Positions 37,705-48,567 are shown, counted from the first letter of the stretch. The stretch: DNA of 64,000 bases from Allobosea sp. (GCF_017308015.1 NZ_JAFKFW010000016.1:1-64000), one strand, 5' to 3'. Notes: generated by a model not told the origin, from the letters alone. Program-made: numbers and translations.

Positions 37705-37977
37705 TTCGCCGCTCTCAACGATGCTTTCGCGGTCTGGGACCGTCTCGATCGGATCGTTACGCATCACGTCGTCGATGGAAGCCGGGACGACGTCCCGCCA
37801 GGCGGCCTCTCGGATGCCGCACCGGCGGCGCAACGGGCAATCTTGCCCCAGGCGGACCGCTCGTCTCTCTGCAAGCCTCCCATGCCGTAAAGTGACGCCC
37901 CCCGAACAGGAAACGTGACATAAGATTCAGAATCACGCTCGGAACCAAAGCCGGCGGTCCAGGAGCAGACGTCGGAA

Positions 37978-39633
37978 ATGAGCCGAGTCATGGATGTGGG
38001 GATGCGTGCGGCGAACGCTGGACCGTTTGCGCCTCTCAGGAACGTCACGTTTCGCGCGATCTGGCTCGCCGGGCTGATCTCCGCGCTCGGGTGGCTGATC
38101 CAGACCATCGCCATGAGCTGGCTCATGGCCACCATCACCCCGTCCAGCGTCATGGTCGCGCTGGTTCAGGCCGCGACGAACCTGCCGGCCTTCATCCTGT
38201 CGATCTTCGCAGGCGCCATCGTCGACAATTTCAATCGCCGCAAGGTGATGCTGGCAGCCCGGTCTCTGATGACCGTGACCGCCGCGGCACTGACGATCCT
38301 CGTCGCGCTCGGCATGATCAATCCCTGGGTCATCCTGTTCTTCAGCTTTCTCGCCGGGTGCGGCATCGCCTTCAATGATCCGGCCTGGCAGGCCTCGGTC
38401 GGTGATATCGTCGACCGCAAGGATCTCGCGGCGGCCGTGACGCTGACATCCGTCGGGTTCAACACGGTGCGCAGCATCGGGCCGGCGCTCGGCGGCATCA
38501 TCCTCGCGGCCTTCGGCCCCTTGACGGCGTTCTGCCTGTATACCCTCGGCCATCTCGCGCCGCTGGCCGTGGTCTGGCGCTCCCGATGGAAAGTGCCGGT
38601 GTCGAGACTGCCGCCCGAAGCGATGCTGACGGCGATCTCCGACGGCATCCGCTTCACCTCCCTGTCCTCGGAGATCAAGACGGCGATCGGGCGCGGCTTC
38701 CTGTTCGGTCTCTCGGGCATCGCGATCCTCGCCCTGCTTCCGCTGGTGGTTCGCGATCAGTTGAAACAGGGAGCAATCGCCTACGGCACGCTGATGACGG
38801 GCTTTGGCGCAGGAGCGCTCCTGGCCGGCCTCGCCTCGACGACGCTCCGGCGAAAGCTGTCGGACGAACAGTTGCTGAAGCTGGCTTGCCTCGCTTGCGC
38901 GACATGCACGCTCGGTCTTTCGCTGACGCAGACCACGGCTGTCGCGACCGTCGTGCTGATGTTGGGCGGTGCCGGATGGGTTCTGGGATGGTCGGGCCTG
39001 AGCATCAGCGTGCAATGGGCGAGTCCCCGTTGGGTCGTCGGCCGAACGATCTCGCTCTACTACGCCCTCACCTCGTTCGGGCTCGCTGCCGGGAGCTGGC
39101 TCTGGGGCATGGTCACGGAGAGCTATTCGCTGGCTTTCGCCCTCCAGGCATCGACGGCTGCCTCTCTCGGCGTCGCCCTTCTCGGTTTTCTTCTGCCCAT
39201 CCATCAGCGCAAGGATTCCGATGTCTCGACGCCGGAGAGCTTCGAAGCGCCGGCGCTCGGCCTGAATCTGAAGCCGCGAAGCGGGCCGATCGCCGTCAAG
39301 ATCGAGTATCGGATCGCCCCGGATCAGGTTGAAACCTTCCTCGCCCTGATGCTGCAGCGCCGGCGCGCGCAGGGGCGCAACGGTGCACGACGCTGGATCC
39401 TGACGCGCAACCTGCACGACATCACGGTCTGGACCGAGACTTTCCGCACGCCGACCTGGAACGACTATCTGCGCTTCAACTACCGCCGGACTGCAGCCGA
39501 CAGCGCACTGAACGACAGCCTCGCCGATCTGCACATCGGAGACGACGCTCCGCCGGTGACCCTTTCGATCGAACGGCCGACAGCCTCGCCGCGAAAGGCC
39601 GACATCATCCGGTCTGACACGCCTCATACCTGA
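37978..39633 (+). CDS. MFS transporter with C-terminal monooxygenase-like domain
   Basis: A 551-aa MFS_3-type transporter (enterobactin-exporter-like), about 12 helices in residues 25-415. The first segment is RAIWLAGLISALGWLIQTIA, and the loop motif DNFNRRKVM (about 83-91) is typical of the family. Residues about 440-525 form a small ferredoxin-like domain similar to antibiotic biosynthesis monooxygenase (ABM) fusions, with RRWILTRNLHDITVWTE. It sits about 270 bp downstream of tRNA-Leu. The substrate is unknown. Confidence 0.85.
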   Translation: MSRVMDVGMRAANAGPFAPLRNVTFRAIWLAGLISALGWLIQTIAMSWLMATITPSSVMVALVQAATNLPAFILSIFAGAIVDNFNRRKVMLAARSLMTVTAAALTILVALGMINPWVILFFSFLAGCGIAFNDPAWQASVGDIVDRKDLAAAVTLTSVGFNTVRSIGPALGGIILAAFGPLTAFCLYTLGHLAPLAVVWRSRWKVPVSRLPPEAMLTAISDGIRFTSLSSEIKTAIGRGFLFGLSGIAILALLPLVVRDQLKQGAIAYGTLMTGFGAGALLAGLASTTLRRKLSDEQLLKLACLACATCTLGLSLTQTTAVATVVLMLGGAGWVLGWSGLSISVQWASPRWVVGRTISLYYALTSFGLAAGSWLWGMVTESYSLAFALQASTAASLGVALLGFLLPIHQRKDSDVSTPESFEAPALGLNLKPRSGPIAVKIEYRIAPDQVETFLALMLQRRRAQGRNGARRWILTRNLHDITVWTETFRTPTWNDYLRFNYRRTAADSALNDSLADLHIGDDAPPVTLSIERPTASPRKADIIRSDTPHT

Positions 39634-39659
39634 AAACCGCGCCGGCCTGTCGCTCCCGA

Positions 39660-39678
39660 ATTCCTATAAAATTCCTAT
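39660..39678 (+). promoter_or_regulatory. Candidate KdpE box: tandem ATTCCTAT repeats
   Basis: ATTCCTAT occurs at 39660-39667 and again at 39671-39678, 11 bp apart, one helical turn. OmpR-type regulators such as KdpE bind tandem half-sites of this kind on one face of DNA. The AT-rich pair includes TATAAA and stands out from the GC-rich surroundings. It lies about 150 bp upstream of the first small gene of the kdp unit. Confidence 0.5.
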
Positions 39679-39827
39679 TCCGCGACGCCGCTCGCCGTCT
39701 CGAACGGCTATGCCGCCGGCACGATAATCCCCGTCATGGCCGATCCGCTCGCGTCCTCGCCTTCCGCGAGAACCTGTACCCGCGCGCCTCGGCCCATCGG
39801 CAACGCCCGGTCGAAAGGACCACGGCA

Positions 39828-39908
39828 ATGGATTTCGCCATGCTCGCGCTCGCGCTCGGCTTCTTCGCGGCAGCCCTCGCCTATGTCTCGGCCTGCGGCG
39901 CGCTCTGA
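39828..39908 (+). CDS. Small membrane protein upstream of kdpF (26 aa)
   Basis: A 26-codon frame, MDFAMLALALGFFAAALAYV then SACGAL, with AAGGAC at a proper distance from ATG 39828. It is one hydrophobic helix, similar in style to KdpF but a separate gene. The stop lies 12 bp before the kdpF start, and the AAGGAG of kdpF begins right after it. Small membrane ORFs are often missed by gene callers; here the context and ribosome site support it. Confidence 0.65.
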   Translation: MDFAMLALALGFFAAALAYVSACGAL

Positions 39909-39920
39909 AGGAGCCCTCTC

Positions 39921-40010
39921 ATGATCGTCGACTATCTCCTCGGCAGCGCGGTGACCGCAGCCCTACTCGTCTACCTCACCTATGCGCTGCTGCGCCCCGA
40001 GCGCTTCTGA
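39921..40010 (+). CDS. kdpF: Potassium-transporting ATPase subunit KdpF
   Basis: A 29-aa single-helix protein beginning MIVDYLLGSAVTAALLVY and ending LRPERF, the conserved C-terminal P-E-R/K-F pattern of KdpF. KdpF stabilises the KdpABC complex. AAGGAG precedes ATG 39921, and kdpA follows after 29 bp. Confidence 0.92.
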   Translation: MIVDYLLGSAVTAALLVYLTYALLRPERF

Positions 40011-40039
40011 GCGCCGGCGCGAGCTGAGAAAGCCTCCCC

Positions 40040-41743
40040 ATGACACTCTATGGCTGGATCCAGATCCTCGTTTTCTGCGCGATCGTGCTCGCCCTGGTGA
40101 AGCCGCTCGGCGGTTACATGACGCGCGTGTTCAACGGCGAGCGCACATTCCTCTCCCCAGTGCTCGCACCGGTCGAGCGCGGGCTCTATGCCCTCGCCGG
40201 CACGCATGAGCGCGAGGAACAGCATTGGAGCGCCTATGCGATCGCCCTGCTGCTGTTCAACCTCTCCGGCCTGCTGCTGCTCTACGGGCTGCAGCGCTTC
40301 CAGGGACTGCTGCCGCTGAACCCGGACGGCATGAGCGCCGTTGCCCCCGACCTCGCCTTCAACACAGCGGTCAGCTTCGTCACCAACACGAACTGGCAAG
40401 GCTATGGCGGCGAGAGCACCATGTCATACCTGACGCAGATGCTCGGCCTGACCGTGCAGAACTTCGTTTCGGGCGCGACCGGCATCGCCGTCGCGGTCGC
40501 GCTGATCCGGGGTTTCGCCCGGGCCTCCGCCAAATCGGTCGGCAGCTTCTGGGTCGACCTGACCCGCGCGACGCTCTACCTCCTGCTGCCGCTCTGCATC
40601 CTGCTGACGCTCGCCTATGTCGCTTCGGGCGTTCCGCAGACGCTCGACGCGTCGGTAACGGCAACCGCCCTCGAGGGTACCCAGCAGACCATCGCACGCG
40701 GCCCCGTCGCCTCCCAGCTCGCGATCAAGATGCTCGGCACCAATGGCGGCGGCTTCTTCAATGCCAACTCGGCCCATCCCTTCGAGAACCCGGACGCGGT
40801 CACCAATCTCCTCCAGATGGTCTCGATCTTCGCGATCGGTGCCGCGTTGACCAATGTCTTCGGCCGGATGGTCGGCAACGAGCGCCAGGGCTGGGCGATC
40901 CTCTCCGCCATGGGCACCCTGTTCATCGCTGCGATCGCCGTCTGCTACTGGGCGGAAGCCGCAGGCAATCCGCTTGTTCAGGCGCTCGGTCTCCAGGGCG
41001 GCAATCTGGAGGGCAAGGAGATGCGTTTCGGCATTCCGCTCTCGGCCCTCTTCGCCGTCGTCACCACGGCGGCCTCCTGCGGCGCCGTCAATGCCATGCA
41101 TGGCAGCTTCACCGCGCTCGGCGGCATGATCCCGCTCATCAACATGGAACTCGGCGAGGTCATCATCGGCGGCGTCGGCGCCGGCTTCTACGGTATCATC
41201 CTCTTCGTCGTGCTGGCGATCTTCGTCGCCGGCCTGATGGTCGGCCGCACGCCGGAATATCTCGGCAAAAAGGTCGAGGCCCGCGAGGTCAAGATGGCGA
41301 TGCTCGCCATCCTCTGCCTGCCCGCCGGCATACTGGGTTTCACCGCGGTCTCCGTAGTGCTTCCCGATGCAGTGGCCTCCGTCGGGAATGGCGGCCCGCA
41401 CGGCTTCTCGGAGGTCCTCTACGCCTATACCTCCGCGGCGGCGAACAATGGCTCTGCCTTCGCCAGCCTCTCGGCCAATACGCTCTGGTACAACACGACG
41501 CTCGGCATCACGATGCTCATCGGCCGCTTCCTGGTCATCATCCCGGCGCTCGCCATCGCCGGTTCGCTCGCCGCGAAGAAATCCATACCCTCCTCGGCCG
41601 GCACCTTCCCGACCGACGGCCCGCTCTTCGTCGGCCTGCTCGTCGGTGTCATCCTGATCGTCGGCGGCCTGACCTTCTTTCCTGCGCTGGCCGTCGGCCC
41701 GATCGTCGAGCATCTCGCGATGCTCGCGGGCCAGAGCTTCTGA
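40040..41743 (+). CDS. kdpA: Potassium-transporting ATPase subunit KdpA
   Basis: The 567-aa channel-like subunit that binds and conducts K+ in the KdpFABC pump. Selectivity-filter-like segments are visible: [14 protein letters not shown] near 116-129, [20 protein letters not shown] near 233-252, [12 protein letters not shown] near 345 and [17 protein letters not shown] near 470. It is in frame with the kdp operon, ending 10 bp before a further small gene. Confidence 0.97.
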   Translation: MTLYGWIQILVFCAIVLALVKPLGGYMTRVFNGERTFLSPVLAPVERGLYALAGTHEREEQHWSAYAIALLLFNLSGLLLLYGLQRFQGLLPLNPDGMSAVAPDLAFNTAVSFVTNTNWQGYGGESTMSYLTQMLGLTVQNFVSGATGIAVAVALIRGFARASAKSVGSFWVDLTRATLYLLLPLCILLTLAYVASGVPQTLDASVTATALEGTQQTIARGPVASQLAIKMLGTNGGGFFNANSAHPFENPDAVTNLLQMVSIFAIGAALTNVFGRMVGNERQGWAILSAMGTLFIAAIAVCYWAEAAGNPLVQALGLQGGNLEGKEMRFGIPLSALFAVVTTAASCGAVNAMHGSFTALGGMIPLINMELGEVIIGGVGAGFYGIILFVVLAIFVAGLMVGRTPEYLGKKVEAREVKMAMLAILCLPAGILGFTAVSVVLPDAVASVGNGGPHGFSEVLYAYTSAAANNGSAFASLSANTLWYNTTLGITMLIGRFLVIIPALAIAGSLAAKKSIPSSAGTFPTDGPLFVGLLVGVILIVGGLTFFPALAVGPIVEHLAMLAGQSF

Positions 41744-41753
41744 GGAGGCCATC

Positions 41754-41924
41754 ATGACAAGCTGCCTGCGCCAAATGCGCCGCGACGCCGTCCATCGGGA
41801 CGCCGCCTCGCGGGAAACGGACAGGGCGCCCCCGCGTCCTGCCACCCTCATCCTCGGCCTGACCGTCGCTTTGTTCCTCGTCCTGCTGCTCGTCCGCGCG
41901 CTCGCCGGCCTCGTTGCCGCCTGA
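41754..41924 (+). CDS. Small single-helix protein between kdpA and kdpB (56 aa)
   Basis: A 56-aa product. It starts [18 protein letters not shown], a basic N-terminus, and ends with a hydrophobic helix (about residues 32-55: [19 protein letters not shown]). GAGGAGG sits 5 bp upstream of ATG 41754, an excellent ribosome site. It is 10 bp after kdpA and 32 bp before kdpB. I recognise no family. The topology (basic tail in the cytoplasm, one helix) resembles a small regulator or stabiliser of a membrane complex. Confidence 0.7.
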   Translation: MTSCLRQMRRDAVHRDAASRETDRAPPRPATLILGLTVALFLVLLLVRALAGLVAA

Positions 41925-41956
41925 ACCGGACTTACACCCCTTCGCCGGAGCTTCTC

Positions 41957-44002
41957 ATGAGCCCATCCAAATCCGCGAGCCTGATCGACGCCCGGATCCT
42001 GCTGCCGGCCTTCGCCGACGCCTTCCGCAAACTCGACCCGCGCAGCCTCGCCCGCAACCCGGTGATGTTCGTCGTCGCCGTGGTCTCGGCGCTGACCACC
42101 ATCCTCTTCGTCAAGGACCTCGCCACGGGAGGCGCCAATCTCGGCTTCTCCTTCCAGATCGTGCTCTGGCTCTGGTTCACCGTGCTCTTCGCCAATTTCG
42201 CGGAAGCGGTGGCGGAGGGGCGCGGCAAGGCCCAGGCCGACTCGCTGCGCAAGACCCGCTCCGAGACGGAAGCCAAGCTGCTCTCGGGCGATGATCCCGG
42301 CCAGTTCCGGCTCGTGCCCGGCACCTCGCTCAAGGTCGGCGATATCGTGCTGGTCGAAGCCGGCGACATCATCCCGTCCGACGGCGAGGCCATCGAAGGC
42401 GTCGCCTCGGTCAACGAGGCCGCGATCACTGGCGAATCCGCTCCCGTCATCCGTGAATCCGGCGGCGACCGCTCAGCCGTGACCGGCGGCACGCAGGTGC
42501 TGTCCGACTGGATCCGCGTGCGCATCACCGCGGCGGCGGGCTCGACCTTCATCGACCGCATGATCGCGCTGGTCGAGGGCGCAGAACGCCAGAAGACCCC
42601 GAACGAGATCGCGCTCAACATCCTGCTCGCCGGCATGACGCTGATCTTCGTGCTCGCGACCGTGACGATCCCGAGCTTCGCCACCTATGCCGGCGGCTAT
42701 ATCCCGGTCGTGGTGCTGGTCGCGCTGTTTGTCACGCTGATCCCGACCACGATCGGCGCCCTGCTCTCCGCCATCGGCATCGCCGGCATGGACCGCCTCG
42801 TGCGCTTCAACGTGCTCGCCATGTCCGGCCGTGCCGTAGAGGCCGCCGGCGACGTCGATACGCTGCTGCTCGACAAGACCGGCACGATCACGCTCGGCAA
42901 CCGCCAGGCGACCGAGTTCCGTCCGGTGCGTGGCGTCAGCGAGCAGGAGCTGGCCGATGCCGCCCAGATCGCCTCGCTCGCCGACGAGACGCCGGAAGGT
43001 CGCTCGATCGTCGTGCTCGCCAAGGAGAAATACGCCATCCGTGCCCGCGACATGGGCGCGCTGCACGCCACTTTCGTGCCCTTCACCGCGCAGAGCCGGA
43101 TGAGCGGCGTCGATCTCGAAGGCTCGCAGATCCGGAAGGGCGCGGTCGATGCCGTCCTGAAATATGTCGAAGGTGCCGGCACCGAGGCCGTGCGTGAAAT
43201 CCAGGCCATCGCCGCCGAGATCGCCAAGGCCGGTGGCACGCCGCTCGCGGTCGTCCGCGACGGGCGTCTGCTCGGCGTCATCCACCTCAAGGACATCGTC
43301 AAGGGCGGCATCCGCGAGCGCTTCACGGAACTGCGCCGCATGGGCATCCGCACAGTGATGATCACCGGCGACAACCCGATGACCGCCGCCGCCATCGCGG
43401 CCGAGGCCGGCGTCGACGATTTCCTCGCCCAGGCGACCCCTGAGAACAAGCTCGCGCTGATCCGCGAGGAACAGGCCAAGGGCAAGCTCGTCGCCATGTG
43501 CGGCGACGGCACCAACGACGCTCCCGCACTGGCCCAGGCCGATGTCGGCGTCGCCATGAACACCGGCACGGTCGCCGCCCGCGAGGCCGGCAACATGGTC
43601 GATCTCGACAGCGACCCGACCAAGCTCATCGAGATCGTCGAGATCGGCAAGCAGCTCCTGATGACCCGCGGCGCGCTGACCACCTTCTCGATCGCCAACG
43701 ACGTCGCCAAGTATTTCGCCATCATCCCGGCGATGTTCCTCGCCTTCTACCCACAGCTCGGCGCGCTCAACGTCATGGGGCTGGCGACGCCGCAAAGCGC
43801 CATCCTCTCCGCGATCATCTTCAACGCGCTGATCATCGTCGCGCTGATCCCGCTCGCGCTGAAGGGCGTGAAATACCGCGCCGTTGGCGCCGGCGCCCTG
43901 CTCAGCCGCAACCTCACCGTCTATGGGCTCGGCGGCCTCGTCGTTCCCTTCATCGGCATCAAGGCCATCGACATGGCCATCACCGCCATCGGCCTCGTCT
44001 GA
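41957..44002 (+). CDS. kdpB: Potassium-transporting ATPase subunit KdpB
   Basis: The 681-aa P-type ATPase subunit that powers K+ uptake. The phosphorylated Asp is D306 in [10 protein letters not shown]. Other P-type motifs are TGESAPVI (158-165; S161 matches the site of inhibitory phosphorylation in E. coli KdpB), [13 protein letters not shown] and [21 protein letters not shown]. All catalytic residues seen are intact. Confidence 0.98.
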   Translation: MSPSKSASLIDARILLPAFADAFRKLDPRSLARNPVMFVVAVVSALTTILFVKDLATGGANLGFSFQIVLWLWFTVLFANFAEAVAEGRGKAQADSLRKTRSETEAKLLSGDDPGQFRLVPGTSLKVGDIVLVEAGDIIPSDGEAIEGVASVNEAAITGESAPVIRESGGDRSAVTGGTQVLSDWIRVRITAAAGSTFIDRMIALVEGAERQKTPNEIALNILLAGMTLIFVLATVTIPSFATYAGGYIPVVVLVALFVTLIPTTIGALLSAIGIAGMDRLVRFNVLAMSGRAVEAAGDVDTLLLDKTGTITLGNRQATEFRPVRGVSEQELADAAQIASLADETPEGRSIVVLAKEKYAIRARDMGALHATFVPFTAQSRMSGVDLEGSQIRKGAVDAVLKYVEGAGTEAVREIQAIAAEIAKAGGTPLAVVRDGRLLGVIHLKDIVKGGIRERFTELRRMGIRTVMITGDNPMTAAAIAAEAGVDDFLAQATPENKLALIREEQAKGKLVAMCGDGTNDAPALAQADVGVAMNTGTVAAREAGNMVDLDSDPTKLIEIVEIGKQLLMTRGALTTFSIANDVAKYFAIIPAMFLAFYPQLGALNVMGLATPQSAILSAIIFNALIIVALIPLALKGVKYRAVGAGALLSRNLTVYGLGGLVVPFIGIKAIDMAITAIGLV

Positions 44003-44013
44003 GGAACACGACC

Positions 44014-44619
44014 ATGCTCAAGCAGATCCGCCCCGCGCTGGTGATGATCGTCGCACTCGCTGCCATCACCGGCCTCGCCTACCCGCTCGCCATGACCGGC
44101 ATCGCCCAGGCCATCTTCCCGCACCAGGCCAATGGCAGCCTGATCGAGAAGGACGGCAGGATCATCGGCTCCAGCCTGATCGGTCAGAACTTCACCGACG
44201 AGCGCTATTTCCATGGCCGGCCCTCGGCGACGGCCGGCACCGACCCCAACGACAGCTCGAAGACGGTCGACGCGCCCTACAACGCCGCCAATTCCGGCGG
44301 CTCCAATCTCGGCCCGACCAGTCAGAAGCTGGTCGAGCGCATCAAGGCCGAGACCGAGAAGCTCAAGGCCGAGAACCCCGACGCGCCGGTGCCGATGGAG
44401 CTGGTGACTGCCTCGGGCAGCGGGCTCGACCCGCATATCTCGCCCGAGGCCGCCTATTTCCAGATCGTGCGCGTCGCCAGGGCCCGTAATGCCGACCCGG
44501 CAACGCTGAAAGCGCTCGTCGACACCCATGTCGAGCGGCGCAAGCTCGGCTTTCTCGGCGAGCCCGTCGTCAACGTGCTCGCGCTGAATCTCGCTCTCGA
44601 CGGCGCCGGCCAACGCTGA
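44014..44619 (+). CDS. kdpC: Potassium-transporting ATPase subunit KdpC
   Basis: A 201-aa subunit with one N-terminal helix and a periplasmic domain. The conserved YFHGRPSA near 67, [14 protein letters not shown] near 91, and [14 protein letters not shown] near 134 identify it. It is thought to assist K+ occlusion by the KdpA/KdpB complex. It begins 11 bp after kdpB. Confidence 0.97.
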   Translation: MLKQIRPALVMIVALAAITGLAYPLAMTGIAQAIFPHQANGSLIEKDGRIIGSSLIGQNFTDERYFHGRPSATAGTDPNDSSKTVDAPYNAANSGGSNLGPTSQKLVERIKAETEKLKAENPDAPVPMELVTASGSGLDPHISPEAAYFQIVRVARARNADPATLKALVDTHVERRKLGFLGEPVVNVLALNLALDGAGQR

Positions 44620-44671
44620 CACAAAGACCCCGGCGGTGCACCACGCGCCGCCACATTCCCGTGCGGACCGC

Positions 44672-47380
44672 ATGACCATCGCCGACAGCCATCGCGAGAC
44701 GAGAGGCCGGCCCTCACCCGAAGCGCTGCTGGCGAGCGCCCAGCGCGAGGGGCGCGGGCGCCTGAAGATCTTCCTCGGCGCGGCGCCCGGTGTCGGCAAG
44801 ACGTATGAGATGCTGAGTTCCGGACGCGCGCGCCGGGCGGAAGGGATCGATGTCGTGATCGGCGTCGTCGAGACCCATGGCCGCAGCGAGACGCAAGCGC
44901 TGGTCGACGGCTTCGAGATCGTCCCGCGCCGGCTCGTCGACTACAAGGGCCGCGCGATCGACGAGATGGACCTCGACGCGGTCCTGGCGCGCCGTCCCGC
45001 GCTCGTCCTCGTCGACGAGCTCGCCCATACCAACGCGCCTGGCAGCCGCCATCCCAAGCGCTATCTCGATGTCGAGGAGCTGCTCGCGCGCGGCATCGAC
45101 GTCTATACCACGCTCAACATCCAGCATGTCGAGAGCCTGAACGACGTCGTCGCGCAGGTTACCCGCATCCGCGTGCGCGAGACCGTGCCGGATTCGATCG
45201 TCGACCGCGCCGACGACATCGAGATCATCGATCTGACCCCGGCCGACCTGATCAAGCGCCTCGAGGAAGGCAAGGTCTATCTCGGCAAGACGGCCAAGCG
45301 CGCCGTCGCCAACTATTTCTCGCCCGGCAACCTGACGGCGCTGCGCGAACTCGCATTGCGCCGCACCGCGCAACGGGTCGACGACCAGCTCCTCAGCCAT
45401 ATGCAGGAACACGCGATCTCCGGTCCATGGGCCGCGGGGGAGCGCATCCTGGTCTGCATCGACGACAGCCCCGGCGCCCCCGCCCTGATCCGCCATGCCA
45501 AGCGGCAGGCCGATCGCCTGCGCGCGCCCTGGAACGCGCTCCATGTCGAGACGCCGCAGGCTGCGGCCCTGACGGAAGCGGCGAAAACACGGATCGCCAA
45601 TGCGCTGAGACTCGCGGCACAGCTCGGCGCCGAAGCGATCACCTTGCCAGGACAGGACGTGGCCGGCGAAATCCTCCGCCATGCCGCCGCGGGCAACGTC
45701 ACCCAGATCATCGTCGGCAAGCCGGCCAAGCCCCGCTGGCGCGAATGGCTGCGCCCCTCCGTCTCGCATGAGTTGATCAGCCGCGCCGGCGATATCGGCA
45801 TCCATGTCGTGGCGTTGCGGGAACAGGCACCCGAGACGGGCGGTGGCATCTCGGCCGTCGGCGAGCCAGGCTTCTCGGCCAAACCCTATCTTGCGGCACT
45901 GGCCTATGTCGCGATCGCGCTGGGCGCTGCGGAACTGCTCAGCCAGATCATGGACCTGCGCAATATCGCGCTGGTCTTTCTCACCGCCGTCCTCGCCTCT
46001 GCCGTGACGGCGGGCCTGTGGCCGGCCCTCTTCGCCTCGATCCTCAGCGCGCTCGCGCTGAATTTCTTCTTCATCGCACCGCTCTATGCGCTCACGATCA
46101 GCGATCCCGAGAACGTCGTCGCACTCGGCTTCTTCCTGCTCGTCGCGCTCATCGCCTCGAACCTGACCGCCCGTGTCCAGCGCCAGGCCAATGCCGCCCG
46201 CCAGCGCGCCCGCACCACCGAGGATCTCTATCTTTTCTCGAAGAAGCTCGCCGGTACCGGCACGCTCGACGACGTGCTCTGGGCCAGCGCCTTCCAGATC
46301 GCCTCGATGTTGCGCCTGCGTGTCGTCATCCTGATGCCGGACGAGGGCACGCTTTCGGTCCGCGCCGGCTATCCGCCCGACGACACGCTGGTCGATGCCG
46401 ATATCGCCGCCGCGCGCTGGGCCTGGGAGCATGACCGCCCCGCCGGGCGCGGCGCCGACACCTTGCCCGGCGCGAAAAGGCTCTATCTGCCTCTGCGGAC
46501 GGGCCGCACCGCGATCGGTGTCATCGGCCTCGACGACGACAAGGAAGGTCCGCTGCTGACGCCGGAGCAGCAACGCCTGCTCGATGCCCTGGCCGATCAG
46601 GCTGCCGTCGCCATCGAGCGCATCCAGCTCGTCGCCGATGTCGACAGGGCCAGGCTCGCGGCCGAGGCCGACCGTCTGCGCTCGGCGCTCCTGACCTCGA
46701 TCTCGCATGACCTCAAGACACCGCTGGCCTCGATCCTGGGCGCCGCCGGCACCCTGCGCGATTATCGCCAGGCCCTGCCGGAAGAGGATCGCACCGCCCT
46801 GCTCGCGACCGTGATCGACGAATCCGAGCGCCTCAACCGCTTCATCGCCAATCTGCTCGACATGACTCGGATCGAATCCGGAGCGATGGAGCCGAACGCG
46901 GCCCTGGTCGATGTCGCCGACGTGGTCGGAAGCGCACTGCGCCGCGCCAGCAAGATTACCGCCGGCCACAACGTCGAGACCGCCCTGCCCCGCGACCTGC
47001 CGATGCTCCGGCTCGATCCCGTCCTGTTCGAGCAGGTGCTGTTCAACCTGCTCGACAACGCCGCGAAATACGCGCCCGCCGGCAGCGCCATCGCCATCCG
47101 CGCCCGGCAGGATGGCGGCGAGGTGCTGGTAACGGTGACCGACGAGGGGCCGGGCCTGCCGCCTTCAGATCTCGAACGCGTCTTCGACAGCTTCTACCGC
47201 GTCCGCAAGGGCGACCAGGTCCGCGCCGGAACCGGGCTCGGCCTCGCCATCTGCCGCGGCTTCGTCGAGGCGATGGGGGGCACGATCGCGGCGGCCAACC
47301 GGACGGATCGCAGCGGCGCGGTCTTCACCATCAGCCTGCCGGCGGACGCCCAGCCCAAACCATTGGAACCGCAGACATGA
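44672..47380 (+). CDS. kdpD: Sensor histidine kinase KdpD
   Basis: A 902-aa sensor. The N-terminal KdpD domain has Walker [16 protein letters not shown] near residue 35 and [18 protein letters not shown] universal-stress-like region follows, then four helices near 400-495, a GAF-type region, the phosphoacceptor His in [14 protein letters not shown] near 676 and the HATPase with [11 protein letters not shown] and [13 protein letters not shown]. It controls kdpFABC through KdpE in response to K+ limitation. ATG 44672 was chosen over GTG 44636. The stop overlaps kdpE by ATGA. Confidence 0.95.
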   Translation: MTIADSHRETRGRPSPEALLASAQREGRGRLKIFLGAAPGVGKTYEMLSSGRARRAEGIDVVIGVVETHGRSETQALVDGFEIVPRRLVDYKGRAIDEMDLDAVLARRPALVLVDELAHTNAPGSRHPKRYLDVEELLARGIDVYTTLNIQHVESLNDVVAQVTRIRVRETVPDSIVDRADDIEIIDLTPADLIKRLEEGKVYLGKTAKRAVANYFSPGNLTALRELALRRTAQRVDDQLLSHMQEHAISGPWAAGERILVCIDDSPGAPALIRHAKRQADRLRAPWNALHVETPQAAALTEAAKTRIANALRLAAQLGAEAITLPGQDVAGEILRHAAAGNVTQIIVGKPAKPRWREWLRPSVSHELISRAGDIGIHVVALREQAPETGGGISAVGEPGFSAKPYLAALAYVAIALGAAELLSQIMDLRNIALVFLTAVLASAVTAGLWPALFASILSALALNFFFIAPLYALTISDPENVVALGFFLLVALIASNLTARVQRQANAARQRARTTEDLYLFSKKLAGTGTLDDVLWASAFQIASMLRLRVVILMPDEGTLSVRAGYPPDDTLVDADIAAARWAWEHDRPAGRGADTLPGAKRLYLPLRTGRTAIGVIGLDDDKEGPLLTPEQQRLLDALADQAAVAIERIQLVADVDRARLAAEADRLRSALLTSISHDLKTPLASILGAAGTLRDYRQALPEEDRTALLATVIDESERLNRFIANLLDMTRIESGAMEPNAALVDVADVVGSALRRASKITAGHNVETALPRDLPMLRLDPVLFEQVLFNLLDNAAKYAPAGSAIAIRARQDGGEVLVTVTDEGPGLPPSDLERVFDSFYRVRKGDQVRAGTGLGLAICRGFVEAMGGTIAAANRTDRSGAVFTISLPADAQPKPLEPQT

Positions 47381-48069
47381 CGGCAACGGACATCAAGGTG
47401 CTGGTCGTGGACGACGAGCCGGCGATCCGCCGGCTGCTGCGCGTCGGGCTTTCGACCGAAGGCTATGCCATCCGCGAGGCCGCGACAGCGCGCGAGGCGA
47501 CCGAACGTATTGCCGAGGACTTGCCCGATCTCGTCATCCTCGATCTTGGCCTGCCCGATCTCTCGGGACAGGAGCTGCTGCGGAAATGGCGCGCGGAGGC
47601 GCTCACGCTGCCGATCGTCATCCTGTCGAGCCGCACCGACGAGGCCGGCATCGTCGAGGCGCTGGAAAATGGCGCCGACGACTATGTCACCAAGCCCTTC
47701 GGCATGAAGGAACTGGCGGCGCGGCTGCGTGTGGCACTGCGCCACAAGCTCCAGCAGCAGGGGGAGAAGCCGATCTTCCAGACCGGCGAACTCTCGGTCG
47801 ATCTCGTCAAGCGCATCGTCAGGCTTGGCGAGCAGGAGGTGAAGCTCTCACCCAAGGAATACGATATCCTGCGCATCCTCGTGCAGCATGCCGGCAAGGT
47901 GCTGACCCATCAGTTCCTGATGAAGCAGGTCTGGGGCGCCTCGGCCGATGTGCAGTATCTGCGCGTCTATGTCCGGCAATTGCGCCAGAAGATCGAGCGC
48001 GTTCCCGACCAGCCGCAATACATCACCACGGAGACCGGCGTCGGCTACCGCCTGCGCGAAGCCGAATGA
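47377..48069 (+). CDS. kdpE: Response regulator KdpE
   Basis: A 230-aa OmpR-type regulator. The receiver domain has acidic DDE at 12-14, phosphoacceptor D56 in [12 protein letters not shown], and K in DDYVTKPFG. The C-terminal winged helix has [21 protein letters not shown]. It should bind the kdp promoter, for which the tandem repeats at 39660 are candidates. Confidence 0.96.
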   Translation: MTATDIKVLVVDDEPAIRRLLRVGLSTEGYAIREAATAREATERIAEDLPDLVILDLGLPDLSGQELLRKWRAEALTLPIVILSSRTDEAGIVEALENGADDYVTKPFGMKELAARLRVALRHKLQQQGEKPIFQTGELSVDLVKRIVRLGEQEVKLSPKEYDILRILVQHAGKVLTHQFLMKQVWGASADVQYLRVYVRQLRQKIERVPDQPQYITTETGVGYRLREAE

Positions 48070-48120
48070 GCCCTGTCGCCCGGCCTTCCCGGCCGATGGC
48101 ATCCCACGAAAACCAGAGTC

Positions 48121-48567
48121 ATGATTCCATCCGACATCATCCGCCCGCGCTCGATCATCAGGCTCTCTGCCGCGAGCAAGCCCGCCCTGTTCCGCGCCCT
48201 CGCGACGAAGGCGGCCGAGCAGATCGCCTTGCCCGAGCCCGTGATCCTCGATGCGCTGAACCGGCGCGAGACACTCGGCTCCACCGGCGTCGGCGATGGA
48301 TTGGCGATGCCGCATGCGCCGGTCGAAGGCCTCGCCGAACCCTTCGGCCTGCTGGCGCGACTGGAGCGGCCGGTCGCATATGAGGCGATCGACGGCGCGC
48401 CGGTCGATCTCGTCTGCCTGGTGCTGACGCCGGTGAATGGCGGCAAGGGCCGGATCGACGCGCTGGCCTGCATCGCAAAGCGCCTGCGTTCTCCCGAGCT
48501 CCGCGACCGTATCCGCAACGCCGCCGGCAGCGAGGATATCTACGCGCTGCTGCTGGAAGAGAGCTGA
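48121..48567 (+). CDS. PTS IIA-like nitrogen regulatory protein
   Basis: A 148-aa EIIA-Ntr (PtsN)-type domain. The phosphorylatable His is H65 in GLAMPHAPVEGL, in the conserved GVGDGLAMPH context. It lies 51 bp downstream of kdpE on the same strand. In E. coli, dephosphorylated EIIA-Ntr binds KdpD and stimulates kdp expression, so this copy may link the nitrogen phosphotransferase state to potassium control. It may be an extra copy rather than the main ptsN, which usually lies beside rpoN. Confidence 0.85.
   Translation: MIPSDIIRPRSIIRLSAASKPALFRALATKAAEQIALPEPVILDALNRRETLGSTGVGDGLAMPHAPVEGLAEPFGLLARLERPVAYEAIDGAPVDLVCLVLTPVNGGKGRIDALACIAKRLRSPELRDRIRNAAGSEDIYALLLEES

Noticed and set aside
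37423-37705. N-terminal extension of the YqaA-like protein across the tRNA gene
   Set aside because: The extra residues come from the antisense strand of tRNA-Leu and the 5' region. Such tRNA-antisense translations are a common artefact; ATG 37423 gives a normal YqaA start.
39736-39924. Frame overlapping the small kdp ORFs (62 codons)
   Set aside because: Its composition is Ser/Arg/Pro-rich. The frame overlapping it (39828-39908) has a ribosome site and a clear membrane helix.
44714-46969. Long minus-strand frame opposite kdpD
   Set aside because: It is antisense to the intact KdpD sensor and has the composition of a GC-rich shadow frame.
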